The translations under genes and the position numbers were made by a program. From Cellulomonas sp. Leaf334 (GTDB lineage: Bacteria; Actinomycetota; Actinomycetes; Actinomycetales; Cellulomonadaceae), in contig NZ_LMOO01000001.1 of NCBI RefSeq assembly GCF_001424195.1, positions 1,160,569 through 1,224,568 on the forward strand: a DNA stretch of 64,000 nucleotides, given 5' to 3'. Shown here piece after piece: positions 53,050-62,299 of the stretch. The notes beneath the pieces were generated by a model. It had not been told where the DNA came from and did no database searches. It saw only the letters and a list, made by a program, of their open reading frames with translations. Numbering within the stretch: the stretch's first letter is position 1; the number at the start of each line of letters is the position of its first letter.

Positions 53050-55314
53050 GTGACGACCGAGACGACCCTGCGCTACGACGCCCCCGCGGACCTCTGGACG
53101 GACGCGCTCCCGCTCGGCAACGGCCGGCTGGGCGCGATGGTCTTCGGGGGCGTCGCGGTCGAACGGCTCCAGCTCAACGACGACACCTGCTGGTCGGGAG
53201 CCCCCCGCTCGGGCTCCGCACCCGACGGCCCCGCCGCGCTGGCGGCCGCCCGGGACGCCCTCGGCCGGGGCGACGTGCGGGACGCCGAGCGGCGGGTCCA
53301 GCAGCTGCAGGGCGGCTTCGTCCAGGCGTACCAGCCCTTCGTGGACCTCTGGCTGGAGCAGGACACCTCGCCCGACGGGTACGAGCGGTGGCTGCGTCTG
53401 GACGAGGGCGTCGCCGGCCAGACGTGGGCGACCGGTGCGCAGGAGGCGTTCGTCAGCCGGCCCGCGTCCGTCGTCGTGGTGCACCGCACGTGGTCCGGCG
53501 GGGCCTTACGGGTCCGGCTCACCTCGGAGCACCCCCTCGACCGGCCGACCGGTGACGGCTCGCGCTGGTCGGCCACGCTGCGCCTGCCGTCGGACGCACC
53601 GCCCGACTACGTGGCCGGGGCGCAGGTCGTCCGCGACCGCGGACCCGGGACCAGCATCACGGCGGCCGTCGCGGTCGAGGTGGTCACGGACGGCGTCGTC
53701 GCCGCCGACGCCCAGGGTCTGCTGCTGCGCGACGCGACGTGGGCGACGGTCGTCGTCGCGAGCGCGACCGACTACGCCGGGGCGACGACCCCCCTGCACG
53801 GGGACGCGGACGCGCTGCGGACGGAGGCGTCCGCCATCGCGGCGACCGCCGCGGCCCGCGGGGTGGCCGCACTGCGTGACGAGCACGTCGCCGACCACGC
53901 CGCGCTGTTCGGCCGGGTGTCCCTCGACCTGCCGGGTACCGCGAGCGACCTGCCGACGGACGAGCGGCTCCGTCGGCACGCGGCCGGGCAGCCCGACCCG
54001 GGGCTCGCCGCGCTCGCGTTCCACCACGGGCGGTACCTGCTGATCGCGGGGTCGCGCCCGGGAACACTGCCGATGACCCTGCAGGGGATCTGGAACGACG
54101 CGGTGCGGCCCCCGTGGTCGTCCAACTTCACGATCAACATCAACACCGAGATGAACTACTGGCCGGCACTGAGCACGGACCTCGCGGAGTGCCACGAGCC
54201 GCTGCTGCGCTGGATCGGCGAGCTGGCCGCCTCCGGGACCCGCACCGCGACCGAGCTGTACGGGCTGCGCGGGTGGACCGCGCACCACAACTCCGACGCG
54301 TGGGCGTTCACCGAGCCCGTCGGCGACGGAGCGAGCGACCCGTCCTGGTCGTTCTGGCCGTTCGGCGGCGTCTGGCTCGTCCGGCACCTGGTCGACCACC
54401 ACGACTTCACGGGCACCCTCCCCGACCCGTCCGTGCTGGTCGGCGCCGCACGGTTCGTGCTCGACTGGCTGGTCGAGCTCCCCCACGGGACGCTCGGCAC
54501 CCAGCCGTCGACGTCCCCGGAGAACACCTTCGTCGCCCCGGACGGCCTGCCCGCGTCGGTGACCACGTCGACCACCGCGGACCTGGCGATGGCCCGCGAC
54601 CTCCTCGAGAACGTCGTGCGGCTCGGCACGCCCGCGGACCTGGTCGCCGAGGCGAGGGCCGCTCTCGACCGACTGCCCGCCGAACGCGTCGCACCCGACG
54701 GTCGGATCGCGGAGTGGCTCGACGACGTGGTCGACGCCGAGCCCGAGCACCGGCACCAGAGCCACCTGTTCGGCGTCTACCCGGGCACGTCGATCGACCC
54801 CGACCAGGCGCCGGACCTCGCGCGGGCTGCGCTGGCCACGCTCGACGCGCGCGGCCCCGACTCGACGGGCTGGTCGCTGGCGTGGCGCCTCAGCCTGCGT
54901 GCCCGCCTGCGCGACCCGGCGGGTGCCGAGGCGATGGTGGACGCGTTCCTGCGACCGGCGGGCTCGGGCGCCGGCGTCTACCGCAACCTCTTCTGCGCCC
55001 ACCCGCCGTTCCAGGTCGACGGCAACCTGGGCTTCACCGCGGGCGTCGCCGAGCTCCTGCTCCAGTCGCACCGCACGGTGGGTGCGTCGCGCGAGCTGCA
55101 CCTGCTGCCGACTCTCCCGCCCTCGTGGCCGTCGGGGGCCGTGCGCGGGCTGCGGGCGCGCGGCGGGGTGTCGGTCGACCTCGCCTGGGACGCGCACGCG
55201 CTCACCGTCGCGCGCCTCGTGGCGGACCGGGACAGCACGGTCCTGGTCCGCCACGGCGGCGGTTCCGAACGCCTCGACCTGCGCGCCGGAGAGGCCACGA
55301 CGCTCACACCGTGA
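53050..55314 (+). CDS. Glycoside hydrolase family 95 (alpha-L-fucosidase/galactosidase type)
   Basis: 754 residues. Typical GH95 N-terminus (RYDAPADLWTDALPLGNGRLGAMVFG; LNDDTCWSG) and catalytic region: FTININTEMNYWPA, whose asparagines act in catalysis, TSPENTF with the likely acid Glu, and PFQVDGNLGFTAGVAE. No signal peptide, so it acts inside the cell on oligosaccharides. GTG start behind AGGAG. It likely completes pectin or hemicellulose side-chain use with the lyase upstream. Confidence 0.93.
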   Translation: MTTETTLRYDAPADLWTDALPLGNGRLGAMVFGGVAVERLQLNDDTCWSGAPRSGSAPDGPAALAAARDALGRGDVRDAERRVQQLQGGFVQAYQPFVDLWLEQDTSPDGYERWLRLDEGVAGQTWATGAQEAFVSRPASVVVVHRTWSGGALRVRLTSEHPLDRPTGDGSRWSATLRLPSDAPPDYVAGAQVVRDRGPGTSITAAVAVEVVTDGVVAADAQGLLLRDATWATVVVASATDYAGATTPLHGDADALRTEASAIAATAAARGVAALRDEHVADHAALFGRVSLDLPGTASDLPTDERLRRHAAGQPDPGLAALAFHHGRYLLIAGSRPGTLPMTLQGIWNDAVRPPWSSNFTININTEMNYWPALSTDLAECHEPLLRWIGELAASGTRTATELYGLRGWTAHHNSDAWAFTEPVGDGASDPSWSFWPFGGVWLVRHLVDHHDFTGTLPDPSVLVGAARFVLDWLVELPHGTLGTQPSTSPENTFVAPDGLPASVTTSTTADLAMARDLLENVVRLGTPADLVAEARAALDRLPAERVAPDGRIAEWLDDVVDAEPEHRHQSHLFGVYPGTSIDPDQAPDLARAALATLDARGPDSTGWSLAWRLSLRARLRDPAGAEAMVDAFLRPAGSGAGVYRNLFCAHPPFQVDGNLGFTAGVAELLLQSHRTVGASRELHLLPTLPPSWPSGAVRGLRARGGVSVDLAWDAHALTVARLVADRDSTVLVRHGGGSERLDLRAGEATTLTP

Positions 55315-55969
55315 CCGGGACCGCCGCACCGGCGGACACCGAGACGGTCCGTCCGGTCAGCGTCGCGTCCTGGACCGCCTCCGCGAGGAACCAGCCGACC
55401 TGCGCGCGCGAGACCTTCGTGCCCTCGATGGCCCCGTCGGTCGACGTCGTCGGCGCACCGGCCCACGGTTCGTCGGTGAGGGTGACCGGCTGGACCTCGA
55501 CCCAGTCGAGGCCGCTCGCGCGCAGCTCGACGCCCTGACGCTCGGTGTCCGCGATCTGCGGCCGGAGCAGCAGCGCGAAGATCAGCCGGTTGACCAGCGG
55601 GAGGCCGACGCTCGTCGGCCCCGTGCCGTAGGACGTCTGCACGACCACGCGGCGCACCCCGTGGCGCCGCATCGCGGCCAGCACCGTGCGCGTGCCTCGC
55701 GAGCGGATGTCGAGCGGCGTGCCCGACGGTCCGCGCAGGCGGACCCGGACGGCGCTCTCGCTGATGCCGAGCGTGACGACGACGACGTCCTTGCCCTGGA
55801 CCAGACGGTCCACCGTGGCGGCGTCGGTGGCGTCTCCGTCGATCCCTCGGACCCCCGGCAGCGACGACGCGTGCCGCGAGAGAGCGGTGACGTCGTGCCC
55901 ACGGCTGACCAGCTCGGTGACGGCGGCACGGCCGGAGCCGCCCGTCGCTCCGACGACGAGAACCTTCAT
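55304..55969 (-). CDS. NAD(P)H-binding NmrA-type reductase
   Basis: 221 residues. MKVLVVGATGGSGRAAVTEL and the NmrA/HSCARG-like layout (GVRGIDGDATD, RHGVRRVVVQTSYGTGP, GLDWVEVQPVTL). Atypical SDR without YxxxK. Its 3' end overlaps the GH95 gene by 11 bases. Divergent from an AraC-type regulator, which is the probable controller. Confidence 0.9.
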   Translation of the reverse strand: MKVLVVGATGGSGRAAVTELVSRGHDVTALSRHASSLPGVRGIDGDATDAATVDRLVQGKDVVVVTLGISESAVRVRLRGPSGTPLDIRSRGTRTVLAAMRRHGVRRVVVQTSYGTGPTSVGLPLVNRLIFALLLRPQIADTERQGVELRASGLDWVEVQPVTLTDEPWAGAPTTSTDGAIEGTKVSRAQVGWFLAEAVQDATLTGRTVSVSAGAAVPVTV

Positions 55970-56037
55970 GATCTGACTCCTTCGATGCGGTGCGGGTTCC
56001 TGTGGTTTCCACCTCATCAGCGGCGCCCTGGACGGTC

Positions 56038-56043
56038 TATGAT
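56038..56043 (+). promoter_or_regulatory. -10 box TATGAT for the AraC-type gene
   Basis: TATGAT is close to consensus. It lies 40 bases before the GTG at 56084 that follows an AGGAGGA site, in the 114-base divergent region with the NmrA-type gene. Confidence 0.45.
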
Positions 56044-56083
56044 GAGTCGTCGCCAATCCATGACAGATCATCCAGGAGGACGC

Positions 56084-57052
56084 GTGACCGTCGTCGATCT
56101 CCCCTGGACCCCGGTCGACCCCGTCGGCGAGGCCCTGCACCACCTGCGCGTCACCGGCGTGTTCTACAGCCGCACCGAGGCGGACGGCCCGTGGGGGGTC
56201 GAGATGCCCGCGTTCGGCGACTGCGTCAGCTTCCACGTCGTGACGGCCGGCGAGGCGTGGGTCGAGGTCGAGGGCTCACCGCCCGTGCGGCTGGTGCCGG
56301 GCGACCTCGCGCTGGTCCCGCACGGACGCGGGCACCTGCTGCGCAGCGCCCCGGGGGTGCCGTCGATGGGCCGCGTCGACGAGCTGCCGCAGGAGTTCCT
56401 CAGCCCGAACTACTCCGTGCTGCGCCACCAGGGCACCGGCTCGCACGTCGAGCTGATCTGCGGCGTGCTCTCCGTCGACGGCGCCGCCTCCCGGCTCCTG
56501 CTGGACCTGCTGCCCTCGGTCGTGCACGTCGACGGCCGGCAGGGCGGGGCGTGGATGGCGGCCACTCTCGCCCTCACGACCGAGGAGCTGACCCACGCCC
56601 GGCCCGGTGGCGAGGCCGTGACCACCCGGCTCGCGGACATCCTCGTGATCCAGTCGATCCGCGCCTGGCTGGACGCCCAGCAGATCAGCACCGGCTGGCT
56701 CGGCGCCTTGCGCGACCCGCAGCTCGGCGCCGCGATCACCGCCGTGCACCGCGAGCCCGGCAGGCCGTGGACCGTCGCGACGATGGCGCACGAGGCGACG
56801 ATGTCCCGGTCCGCGTTCTCCGCACGGTTCACCGAGGTCGTCGGTGAGCCAGCTATGCAGTACGTCACGCGCGTCCGCATGCATGTCGCGTCCGACCGGC
56901 TCGGCTACGGGCGCGCGACCGTGCGCGAGGTGGCCGCCGAGCTCGGGTACGACTCCGAGGCGTCCTTCAGCCGCGCGTACAAGCGGGAGGTCGGCGTCTC
57001 CCCCGGCCGGACACGGCGCTCACCGGGATGGTCCGACACACCCGTGGCGTGA
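56084..57052 (+). CDS. AraC-family transcriptional regulator with cupin domain
   Basis: 322 residues from the GTG. N-terminal cupin_6 ligand domain (about 20-190; LVPGDLALVPHGRGH) and C-terminal AraC HTH pair (about 225-310; WTVATMAHEATMSRSAFSAR, ATVREVAAELGYDSEASFS). Regulators of this form often control a divergent oxidoreductase, here the NmrA-type gene. ATG 56060 is an alternative start. Confidence 0.92.
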   Translation: MTVVDLPWTPVDPVGEALHHLRVTGVFYSRTEADGPWGVEMPAFGDCVSFHVVTAGEAWVEVEGSPPVRLVPGDLALVPHGRGHLLRSAPGVPSMGRVDELPQEFLSPNYSVLRHQGTGSHVELICGVLSVDGAASRLLLDLLPSVVHVDGRQGGAWMAATLALTTEELTHARPGGEAVTTRLADILVIQSIRAWLDAQQISTGWLGALRDPQLGAAITAVHREPGRPWTVATMAHEATMSRSAFSARFTEVVGEPAMQYVTRVRMHVASDRLGYGRATVREVAAELGYDSEASFSRAYKREVGVSPGRTRRSPGWSDTPVA

Positions 57053-57068
57053 CCGTCGCGGCCCGGCG

Positions 57069-57074
57069 TAACGT
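57069..57074 (+). promoter_or_regulatory. -10 box TAACGT before the copper-storage-like gene
   Basis: TAACGT about 44 bases upstream of the ATG at 57119, in a 66-base gap after the AraC-type gene. No clear -35. Confidence 0.35.
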
Positions 57075-57118
57075 CGCTCGGACCAGGATCCGCGGGCAGC
57101 GACGAGGGGTGACCAGCG

Positions 57119-57523
57119 ATGAGCATGATGGCCGACATGATGAAGTCCATGCCGATGGCAGGGATGACCGGTATGCAGATGCCGATGATGCAGGACTGCG
57201 TCGAGGCGTGCTCGGCAGCCGCGATGGCCGCCACCATGTGCGCCGACGCGGACGGCGGCGAGGGCATGGGGCGATGTGCCTCGATGTGCATGAGCACCGC
57301 GGACGTCGCGACGACGATGATGCGGATGATGCTGCGCCCCGCCGGCTACGACATGGGCGTGATGACCTCGATGATGACGGCGTGCATGGCGATGGGTGAG
57401 GCGTGCGCCGCGGAGTGCATGATGCACGCCGAGATGTCGGAGCACTGCCGGATCTGCGCCTCGGCGTGCACCGCGATGGTCGAGGCCTGCCGGATGGCGA
57501 TGTCCTCGATGCAGACGGCCTAA
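57119..57523 (+). CDS. Cys/Met-rich four-helix-bundle copper-storage-like protein (Csp/DUF326 type)
   Basis: 134 residues with 12 Cys and 34 Met. Cys pairs at helix spacing (DCVEAC, CASMC, CAAEC, CRICASAC, ACRMAM) fit the four-helix Csp proteins that store Cu(I) on inward-facing Cys. The N-terminus has no signal peptide, which fits the cytosolic Csp3 type, but its first 25 residues are nearly half Met. Copper handling is inferred from family. No copper-responsive regulator or pump is next to it. The TAA stop overlaps the end of the convergent gene by 4 bases. Confidence 0.85.
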   Translation: MSMMADMMKSMPMAGMTGMQMPMMQDCVEACSAAAMAATMCADADGGEGMGRCASMCMSTADVATTMMRMMLRPAGYDMGVMTSMMTACMAMGEACAAECMMHAEMSEHCRICASACTAMVEACRMAMSSMQTA

Positions 57524-57825
57524 CCGACGACGGGGCGCGCCGAGTACCAGGCGCCACCCAGGGCGAGCACCTCGGCGACCAGGTGCACCGCGACGGGTTC
57601 CCCGATCGCGGGCGCCGCCCTGGTCGCCAGCACGGTCGCGTCCCCGTCCAGCAGGGCGACGGTGACCGTGTCGGGCTCGCGCGCGATCACGAGCCCGTCG
57701 CGCCAGGCGCGCGGTGAGGCGGTCGCGACGACCTCCTGGATGGGGAGGAGGTCGATACGGGTACGGTTCGGCAAGGTGTGCTCCAGGTCTGGCGATGTCC
57801 ACTGTCGGTCCGCACCGTCGAGCAC
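57520..57825 (-). CDS. Small protein of unknown function
   Basis: Up to 101 residues. No family recognised. Strand-rich (RTRIDLLPIQEVVATASPR, DTVTVALLDGDATVLATRAA, VAVHLVAEVLALGGAWYSAR). The GTG at 57825 has no ribosome site; a TTG at 57774 behind GGAGC gives an 84-residue protein and may be the true start. It is convergent with the copper-storage-like gene. Confidence 0.5.
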   Translation of the reverse strand: MLDGADRQWTSPDLEHTLPNRTRIDLLPIQEVVATASPRAWRDGLVIAREPDTVTVALLDGDATVLATRAAPAIGEPVAVHLVAEVLALGGAWYSARPVVG

Positions 57826-57870
57826 GGTGTCGGGCTGCGCCGCGGGGCGGCGGGTCAGGTCCTACCTGCG

Positions 57871-58013
57871 GTGACACACCTGCAGAGAGCTCCTCAGAGC
57901 TGCACGGACCGGGAGGACGAGGTCCTCAGAGACACATTCGACACAGACACCGGCGCGTCGACATGACGTCGACGGATCCCGCGGTGCTGGTGATGGACAT
58001 GCGACGAGTGTGA
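57871..58013 (+). other. Two overlapping very short ORFs in a gene-poor stretch
   Basis: 57871-57966 (GTG, 31 codons) and 57963-58013 (ATG, 16 codons, MTSTDPAVLVMDMRRV) overlap as ATGA, the same coupling used by true genes here. No good ribosome site is seen. A palindrome CAGGT-CCT-ACCTG (57856-57868) lies just upstream. Coding is possible but unproven; the region may instead be untranslated leader or spacer. Confidence 0.3.
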
Positions 58014-58063
58014 GCACCCGTCCACATGCTGTCAAGCAGTCTCGGATGGCGGACGCCCGCCGC

Positions 58064-60070
58064 TCACCGCCCGAGCTGTCGGGCCAGCACGTCGACGTCG
58101 GTCGTCGGCAGGTCGCACACGAAACCACGGCACACATAGGCGGCGGGTCCCGACCGGTCCCTGAGCAGCGGGGGGACCTCCGCGCCCGGTACGCCCACGG
58201 CGACCACGAGCCCAGGCGCCGTCGACCGGACAGCGACGGCGTGCAGGGCGCGCCGCGCGGGATCGTCATCCCCGACGACCGCCACCTCCCGCGGTCCGTC
58301 GAGCAGGGCCTCCACCACCGCGAGCGCCGCTCCCGCCGCCCTCGGGAAACGTGTCGCGATGCCGAGCGGACCCCGCAGCGCGCGCTCGGCCGCCTCCCGG
58401 TGCCGCAGCGATCCCGCCAGGGCCGCGTACGTCAGCAGGGCGGCCGCCGCAGCGGACTGGCCCGACGGCGTCGGCCCGTCGGCGGGGTCCTGCAGGACGC
58501 GGATCCGCCCCACGACGGCGTCGGTCTCGTCGTCGGCGGTGTCCCGCAGCCCGCCGTCCGTGGCGGCGAAGTGCACGAGCACCGTCTCCAGCAGGTCCCC
58601 GGCGGCGTCGAACCAGGCGGGGTCACCCGTGACCGCGCTGAGCGTCAGGAACCCGTCGGCCACGTGCGCGTAGTCCTCCAGCACGCCCGGCGCGGCGCCG
58701 GCGACCCCGTCGCGCGAGGCCCGCACGAGGCGCGCCGACCCGTCCGGTGCACGACGCACGTGCGTCGCCCGCAGGAAGCGGGCCGCCACCGTCGCGGCGT
58801 CGAGCAGGTCCGGTCGGTCGAGCAGCGCACCGGCCTCCGTCAGCGCCGCGACCGCCAGCCCGTTCCACCCGGAGACCACCTTGTCGTCCCGCGGGGGGTG
58901 CGGCCGCTGTTCCCGGTCCGCCCGCAGCCGCTCCCGGACGTCGTCGAGCCGCACGGGGTCGGGCGGGTCGACGCGCCGCTGCAGCACGGACAGCCCGTGC
59001 TCGAACGTGCCCTCGTCGGTCACGCCCAGGACGCCCGCCGCCCAGGTGCCGTCGTCGTCCCCGAGCACGGACCGCAGCTGTGCAGGGCTCCAGGCGTAGA
59101 ACGCCCCCTCGCGGCCCTCGCTGTCGGCGTCGAGCGACGACGCGAAGCCGCCCTCGGCGGTGCGCAGGTCGTCGAGCAGCCACTGGGCAGTCTCGGTCGC
59201 GATGCGGCGCGCCTGCGCCGAACCCGTCGCCCGCCAGGCGTGCACGTACACGCGGAGCAGGAGCGCGTTGTCGTAGAGCATCTTCTCGAAGTGCGGGACC
59301 ACCCAGGCGGCGTCGACGGAGTACCGGGCGAAGCCGCCCGCGAGCTGGTCGTACATCCCTCCGCGGGCCATCGCGTCGAGCGTCGCCTCCGCCATCGCGA
59401 GCGCGTCCGGGGAACCGGTGCGCGCGTGGTGGCGCAGCAGCCACTCCAGCACCATCGACGGCGGGAACTTCGGCGCCCCACCGAACCCTCCACGCGCGGC
59501 GTCGAACGTCGTCGCCAGACCCGCGAGCGCCCGCTCGACGACGTCGAGGCCGACCTGCTCCCCCGCGGCCGGCCGCTCCGCCAGCGCCTCCGCGATGACC
59601 CCCGCGCTCTGTTCCACCTCGCCCCGGCGCGTGGTCCACGCCGCCGCCACGCTCGCGAGCACCTCCGTGAACGACGGCATCCCCTGCACGCGGCGGGGCG
59701 GGAAGTACGTGCCGCAGAAGAACGGCTCCCCCGTCGGCGTCGTGAACACCGTCATCGGCCAGCCACCCGACCCCGTCATCGCCTGCGTCGCCGCCATGTA
59801 GACGGCGTCGACGTCGGGGCGCTCCTCGCGGTCCACCTTCACGCACACGAAGTGCTCGTTCATGAACGCCGCGGTCGCCTCGTCCTCGAACGACTCGTGC
59901 GCCATGACGTGGCACCAGTGGCACGCGGCGTATCCGACGGAGACGAGCACAGGCACGTCACGGGACGCCGCCTCCGCGAACGCGGCGTCCCCCCACTCGA
60001 CCCAGTCGACGGGGTTGTCGGCGTGCTGCAGCAGGTACGGGCTCGTCGCGGATGCGAGGCGGTTCGGCAC
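58064..60070 (-). CDS. Thioredoxin-domain DUF255 protein (YyaL/SSP411 type)
   Basis: 668 residues from the GTG at 60070. N-terminal thioredoxin-like DUF255 domain ([19 protein letters not shown], then [21 protein letters not shown] with the CHWC motif) and a long alpha/alpha toroid C-terminal part similar to N-acylglucosamine-epimerase-type folds ([16 protein letters not shown]). The reaction is unknown. The GTG follows GGAGG; an upstream extension to 60160 is unlikely. Confidence 0.92.
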   Translation of the reverse strand: MPNRLASATSPYLLQHADNPVDWVEWGDAAFAEAASRDVPVLVSVGYAACHWCHVMAHESFEDEATAAFMNEHFVCVKVDREERPDVDAVYMAATQAMTGSGGWPMTVFTTPTGEPFFCGTYFPPRRVQGMPSFTEVLASVAAAWTTRRGEVEQSAGVIAEALAERPAAGEQVGLDVVERALAGLATTFDAARGGFGGAPKFPPSMVLEWLLRHHARTGSPDALAMAEATLDAMARGGMYDQLAGGFARYSVDAAWVVPHFEKMLYDNALLLRVYVHAWRATGSAQARRIATETAQWLLDDLRTAEGGFASSLDADSEGREGAFYAWSPAQLRSVLGDDDGTWAAGVLGVTDEGTFEHGLSVLQRRVDPPDPVRLDDVRERLRADREQRPHPPRDDKVVSGWNGLAVAALTEAGALLDRPDLLDAATVAARFLRATHVRRAPDGSARLVRASRDGVAGAAPGVLEDYAHVADGFLTLSAVTGDPAWFDAAGDLLETVLVHFAATDGGLRDTADDETDAVVGRIRVLQDPADGPTPSGQSAAAAALLTYAALAGSLRHREAAERALRGPLGIATRFPRAAGAALAVVEALLDGPREVAVVGDDDPARRALHAVAVRSTAPGLVVAVGVPGAEVPPLLRDRSGPAAYVCRGFVCDLPTTDVDVLARQLGR

Positions 60071-60156
60071 CGACCCAGCCTCCGCCAGAACCTGGGGGGA
60101 GGCGACCGCAGCGCCGCCCGCCGACGCCGAGACCACGTGGCCGGTTGCCCCAGGAC

Positions 60157-60172
60157 ACATCTGGACAGATGT
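60157..60172. promoter_or_regulatory. Palindrome ACATCTG-GA-CAGATGT in a divergent intergenic region
   Basis: 7-base arms, 2-base centre, in the 204-base gap between the DUF255 gene and the TasA-like gene. Candidate operator for either. The rest of the gap (60071-60274) shows only a GGAGG ribosome site for the plus-strand gene and no other gene. Confidence 0.45.
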
Positions 60173-60274
60173 TCAGGACCTTGGGCCCATCCGCTCGCAG
60201 GGTCGTCCGGGGTGAACTAGAGGCACGCGCGCGCCGAACAGGTCGGCGCTCGGGAGGTACCCCAGGAGGACCTC

Positions 60275-60802
60275 ATGGACAGACGCAAGACCACCCAGCT
60301 CGCCGCGATCCCCGTCGGCCTTCTCGTCTCGGGCCTGCTCGTGACACAGGCGTCGTCCGCCGCCTTCACGGCCCAGACCAGCACCGGCGCGAGCACCTTC
60401 GCGACCAGCACGGTCCAGCTGACGAACGACCACGTGGGAGCGGCCGTCTTCACGGCGGACGACATCGTCCCCGGGAACACCGGCACCCAGACGGTCGCCG
60501 TCGACTACACCGGCACGACGCCGGTCGACGTGCGCATGTACGCCGAGGACGGAGACACCTCCAGCGCGCTCGCCGCGGCACTCGAGCTCACCGTGACGGT
60601 CGACGGCACCCTCGTCTACGACGGGACGCTCGCCGGGTTCTCGGCCAAGACCACCTTCGCCGACGGCGTCGGCACCTGGGCCCCCGCCGCGACGGCCGGC
60701 GAGGACTACGTCGTCACGTGGGAGCTCCCGGACACCGCGGCCGACACCCTGCAGGGCGCCGGCACGCAGCTGACCTTCGTCTGGGAGGCCCGGACCAGCT
60801 GA
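60275..60802 (+). CDS. TasA/camelysin-like secreted protein
   Basis: 175 residues. Signal peptide with RRK n-region, hydrophobic core and cleavage after QASSAA before FTAQTSTG; then a beta-sandwich of the SipW-dependent TasA/camelysin/CalY type (NTGTQTVAVDYTGTTPVDVRMYAED; LTFVWEA). In Bacillus such proteins form surface fibres after processing by SipW. Here the next gene is a SipW-type peptidase. ATG behind GGAGG at distance. Fibre formation is inference. Confidence 0.8.
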   Translation: MDRRKTTQLAAIPVGLLVSGLLVTQASSAAFTAQTSTGASTFATSTVQLTNDHVGAAVFTADDIVPGNTGTQTVAVDYTGTTPVDVRMYAEDGDTSSALAAALELTVTVDGTLVYDGTLAGFSAKTTFADGVGTWAPAATAGEDYVVTWELPDTAADTLQGAGTQLTFVWEARTS

Positions 60803-60851
60803 CGGCCGCACGGTCGTCGACACGCACACCACCCACCGAGGAGGACAGACC

Positions 60852-62228
60852 ATGAGCGGCCACCGCGCCGAGCCGGTCCCCTGCCCGGTGGGCTGGGTCA
60901 CGACCGTCCGCGTGACGCTGTCGCGTCTCGCGCTGGCGGTGCTCGCCGGTCTGGCCGTCTGGCCGCTGATCTTCTCGATGCTCGGCTTCACCGTCGGCGC
61001 CATCGAGTCCGGGTCGATGATGCCGACCCTCCGGGTGGGCGACGTGGTCGCCTCCGCCCCGATGGACATCGCCGACGTCCGGACCGGCCAGATCGTCACG
61101 GTCGTGGACCCCGCGACCGACGACGGTGGCCTGCTGACCCACCGCGTGCACGCGATCGCCGACGACGGCGCGCTGATCACGAAGGGCGACGCCAACGCCG
61201 ACCCCGACTCGACCCCGGTCACCGACGGCGACGTCACGATGGGCCGGCTGCGGGTTCCGTTCGTGGGCTACCCGGTCGTCTGGTGGACGTCGGCCCAGTG
61301 GCTGCCGCTGGCCGGCACCGCGGTCGGCCTCGTCCTGCTCGCGCGAGGCTCGTCGGAGCAGCCTCTCGCCCTCGCGACCGGCGAGCAGAGCCGACGCCGG
61401 GCAGGCGCCCTCGCGACCGCCGCGACCGCCGCCGTCGTCGTGGTCCTCGTCGCCCAGAGCGCCACCCCCAGCTCGGCCGCGTTCAGCGCCACGACCGCCG
61501 CCGCCACCAGCACGTGGTCCGTCGCGGCAGCGCGGCTGGGACCGTACGGCGACGCCGTGCTGGCCGACCGCCCGTTCCTGTTCTTCCGGATGGACGAGCA
61601 GTCCGGCGACGTCGCCGTCGACTCCTCGGGCAACGGTCACGACAGCGGCTACCGCGGATCCCCGATCAAGGCCGGCGTCGTCGGCGCGCTGCCCGGCCAG
61701 ACCGCCGTGAACTCGGCGACCGAGCTCGACGGAGCCGCAGCGATCGCGTCGACCCGCACGTACGCCGAGACCACGGACTTCACGTTCGAGGCGTTCCTCA
61801 TGTCACGCGGCTGGTGGGACAGCGGCCCCGCGTCCACGATCGCGGAGCTGCGGACCCCGGACGGCTTCCGCGACCGCCTCTACCTCAGCTACGGCAGCCT
61901 GCTCTACCAGGCCGACCAGGACACCGCACCCGTCCACCTGCAGGGCTACCTCCCCACGGACGGCAGCTGGCACTACGTCGCGATGTCGATGTCGGGCACC
62001 TCGATGAACGTCCACCTCGACCGACAGGTGTGGCACGTCGAGGTGCCGGACCGCGACCCGGCCGTGAACGCCCGCTTCGTCATCGGCACCCACCTGCAGC
62101 CCTTCGACGACCCGACCACCCTCGGCACCGACAACTACCTCGGCGTCATCGACGAGGTCGCCCTCTACACCTACGCGCTGACCGAGGAGCAGGTCGCCCG
62201 GCACGTCGCCGCCGCGGGCATCCCGTGA
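60852..62228 (+). CDS. SipW-type signal peptidase fused to a signal-peptide-like segment and LamG domain
   Basis: 458 residues. Residues 20-165 are an ER/SipW-type signal peptidase I: membrane helix, catalytic Ser S55 (ESGSMMPTL), His97 in LTHRVH instead of Lys, Asp113 in KGDANAD, second helix near 150-165. Then RRR at 181-183, a hydrophobic stretch to about 203 and PSSAA-FSATT near 206-215, which copies the signal-peptide end of the TasA-like protein. A LamG-type domain (about 232-455; LFFRMDEQSGDVAVDSSGNG, HYVAMSM) follows. AGGAGGA site before the ATG. The layout suggests a peptidase carrying its own or a linked substrate. Confidence 0.85.
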   Translation: MSGHRAEPVPCPVGWVTTVRVTLSRLALAVLAGLAVWPLIFSMLGFTVGAIESGSMMPTLRVGDVVASAPMDIADVRTGQIVTVVDPATDDGGLLTHRVHAIADDGALITKGDANADPDSTPVTDGDVTMGRLRVPFVGYPVVWWTSAQWLPLAGTAVGLVLLARGSSEQPLALATGEQSRRRAGALATAATAAVVVVLVAQSATPSSAAFSATTAAATSTWSVAAARLGPYGDAVLADRPFLFFRMDEQSGDVAVDSSGNGHDSGYRGSPIKAGVVGALPGQTAVNSATELDGAAAIASTRTYAETTDFTFEAFLMSRGWWDSGPASTIAELRTPDGFRDRLYLSYGSLLYQADQDTAPVHLQGYLPTDGSWHYVAMSMSGTSMNVHLDRQVWHVEVPDRDPAVNARFVIGTHLQPFDDPTTLGTDNYLGVIDEVALYTYALTEEQVARHVAAAGIP

Positions 62229-62299
62229 CGGCGGCGGCCCGCGTCGCGTCGTCGGACGAACGCCTGCCCGAGCGGGGCACCGACGAGCGATAGTGAGGC

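Noticed and set aside
57871..58013. RiPP precursor peptide
   Set aside because: No modifying enzyme, protease or transporter for peptides is adjacent, and the core would have no typical Cys/Ser/Thr pattern.
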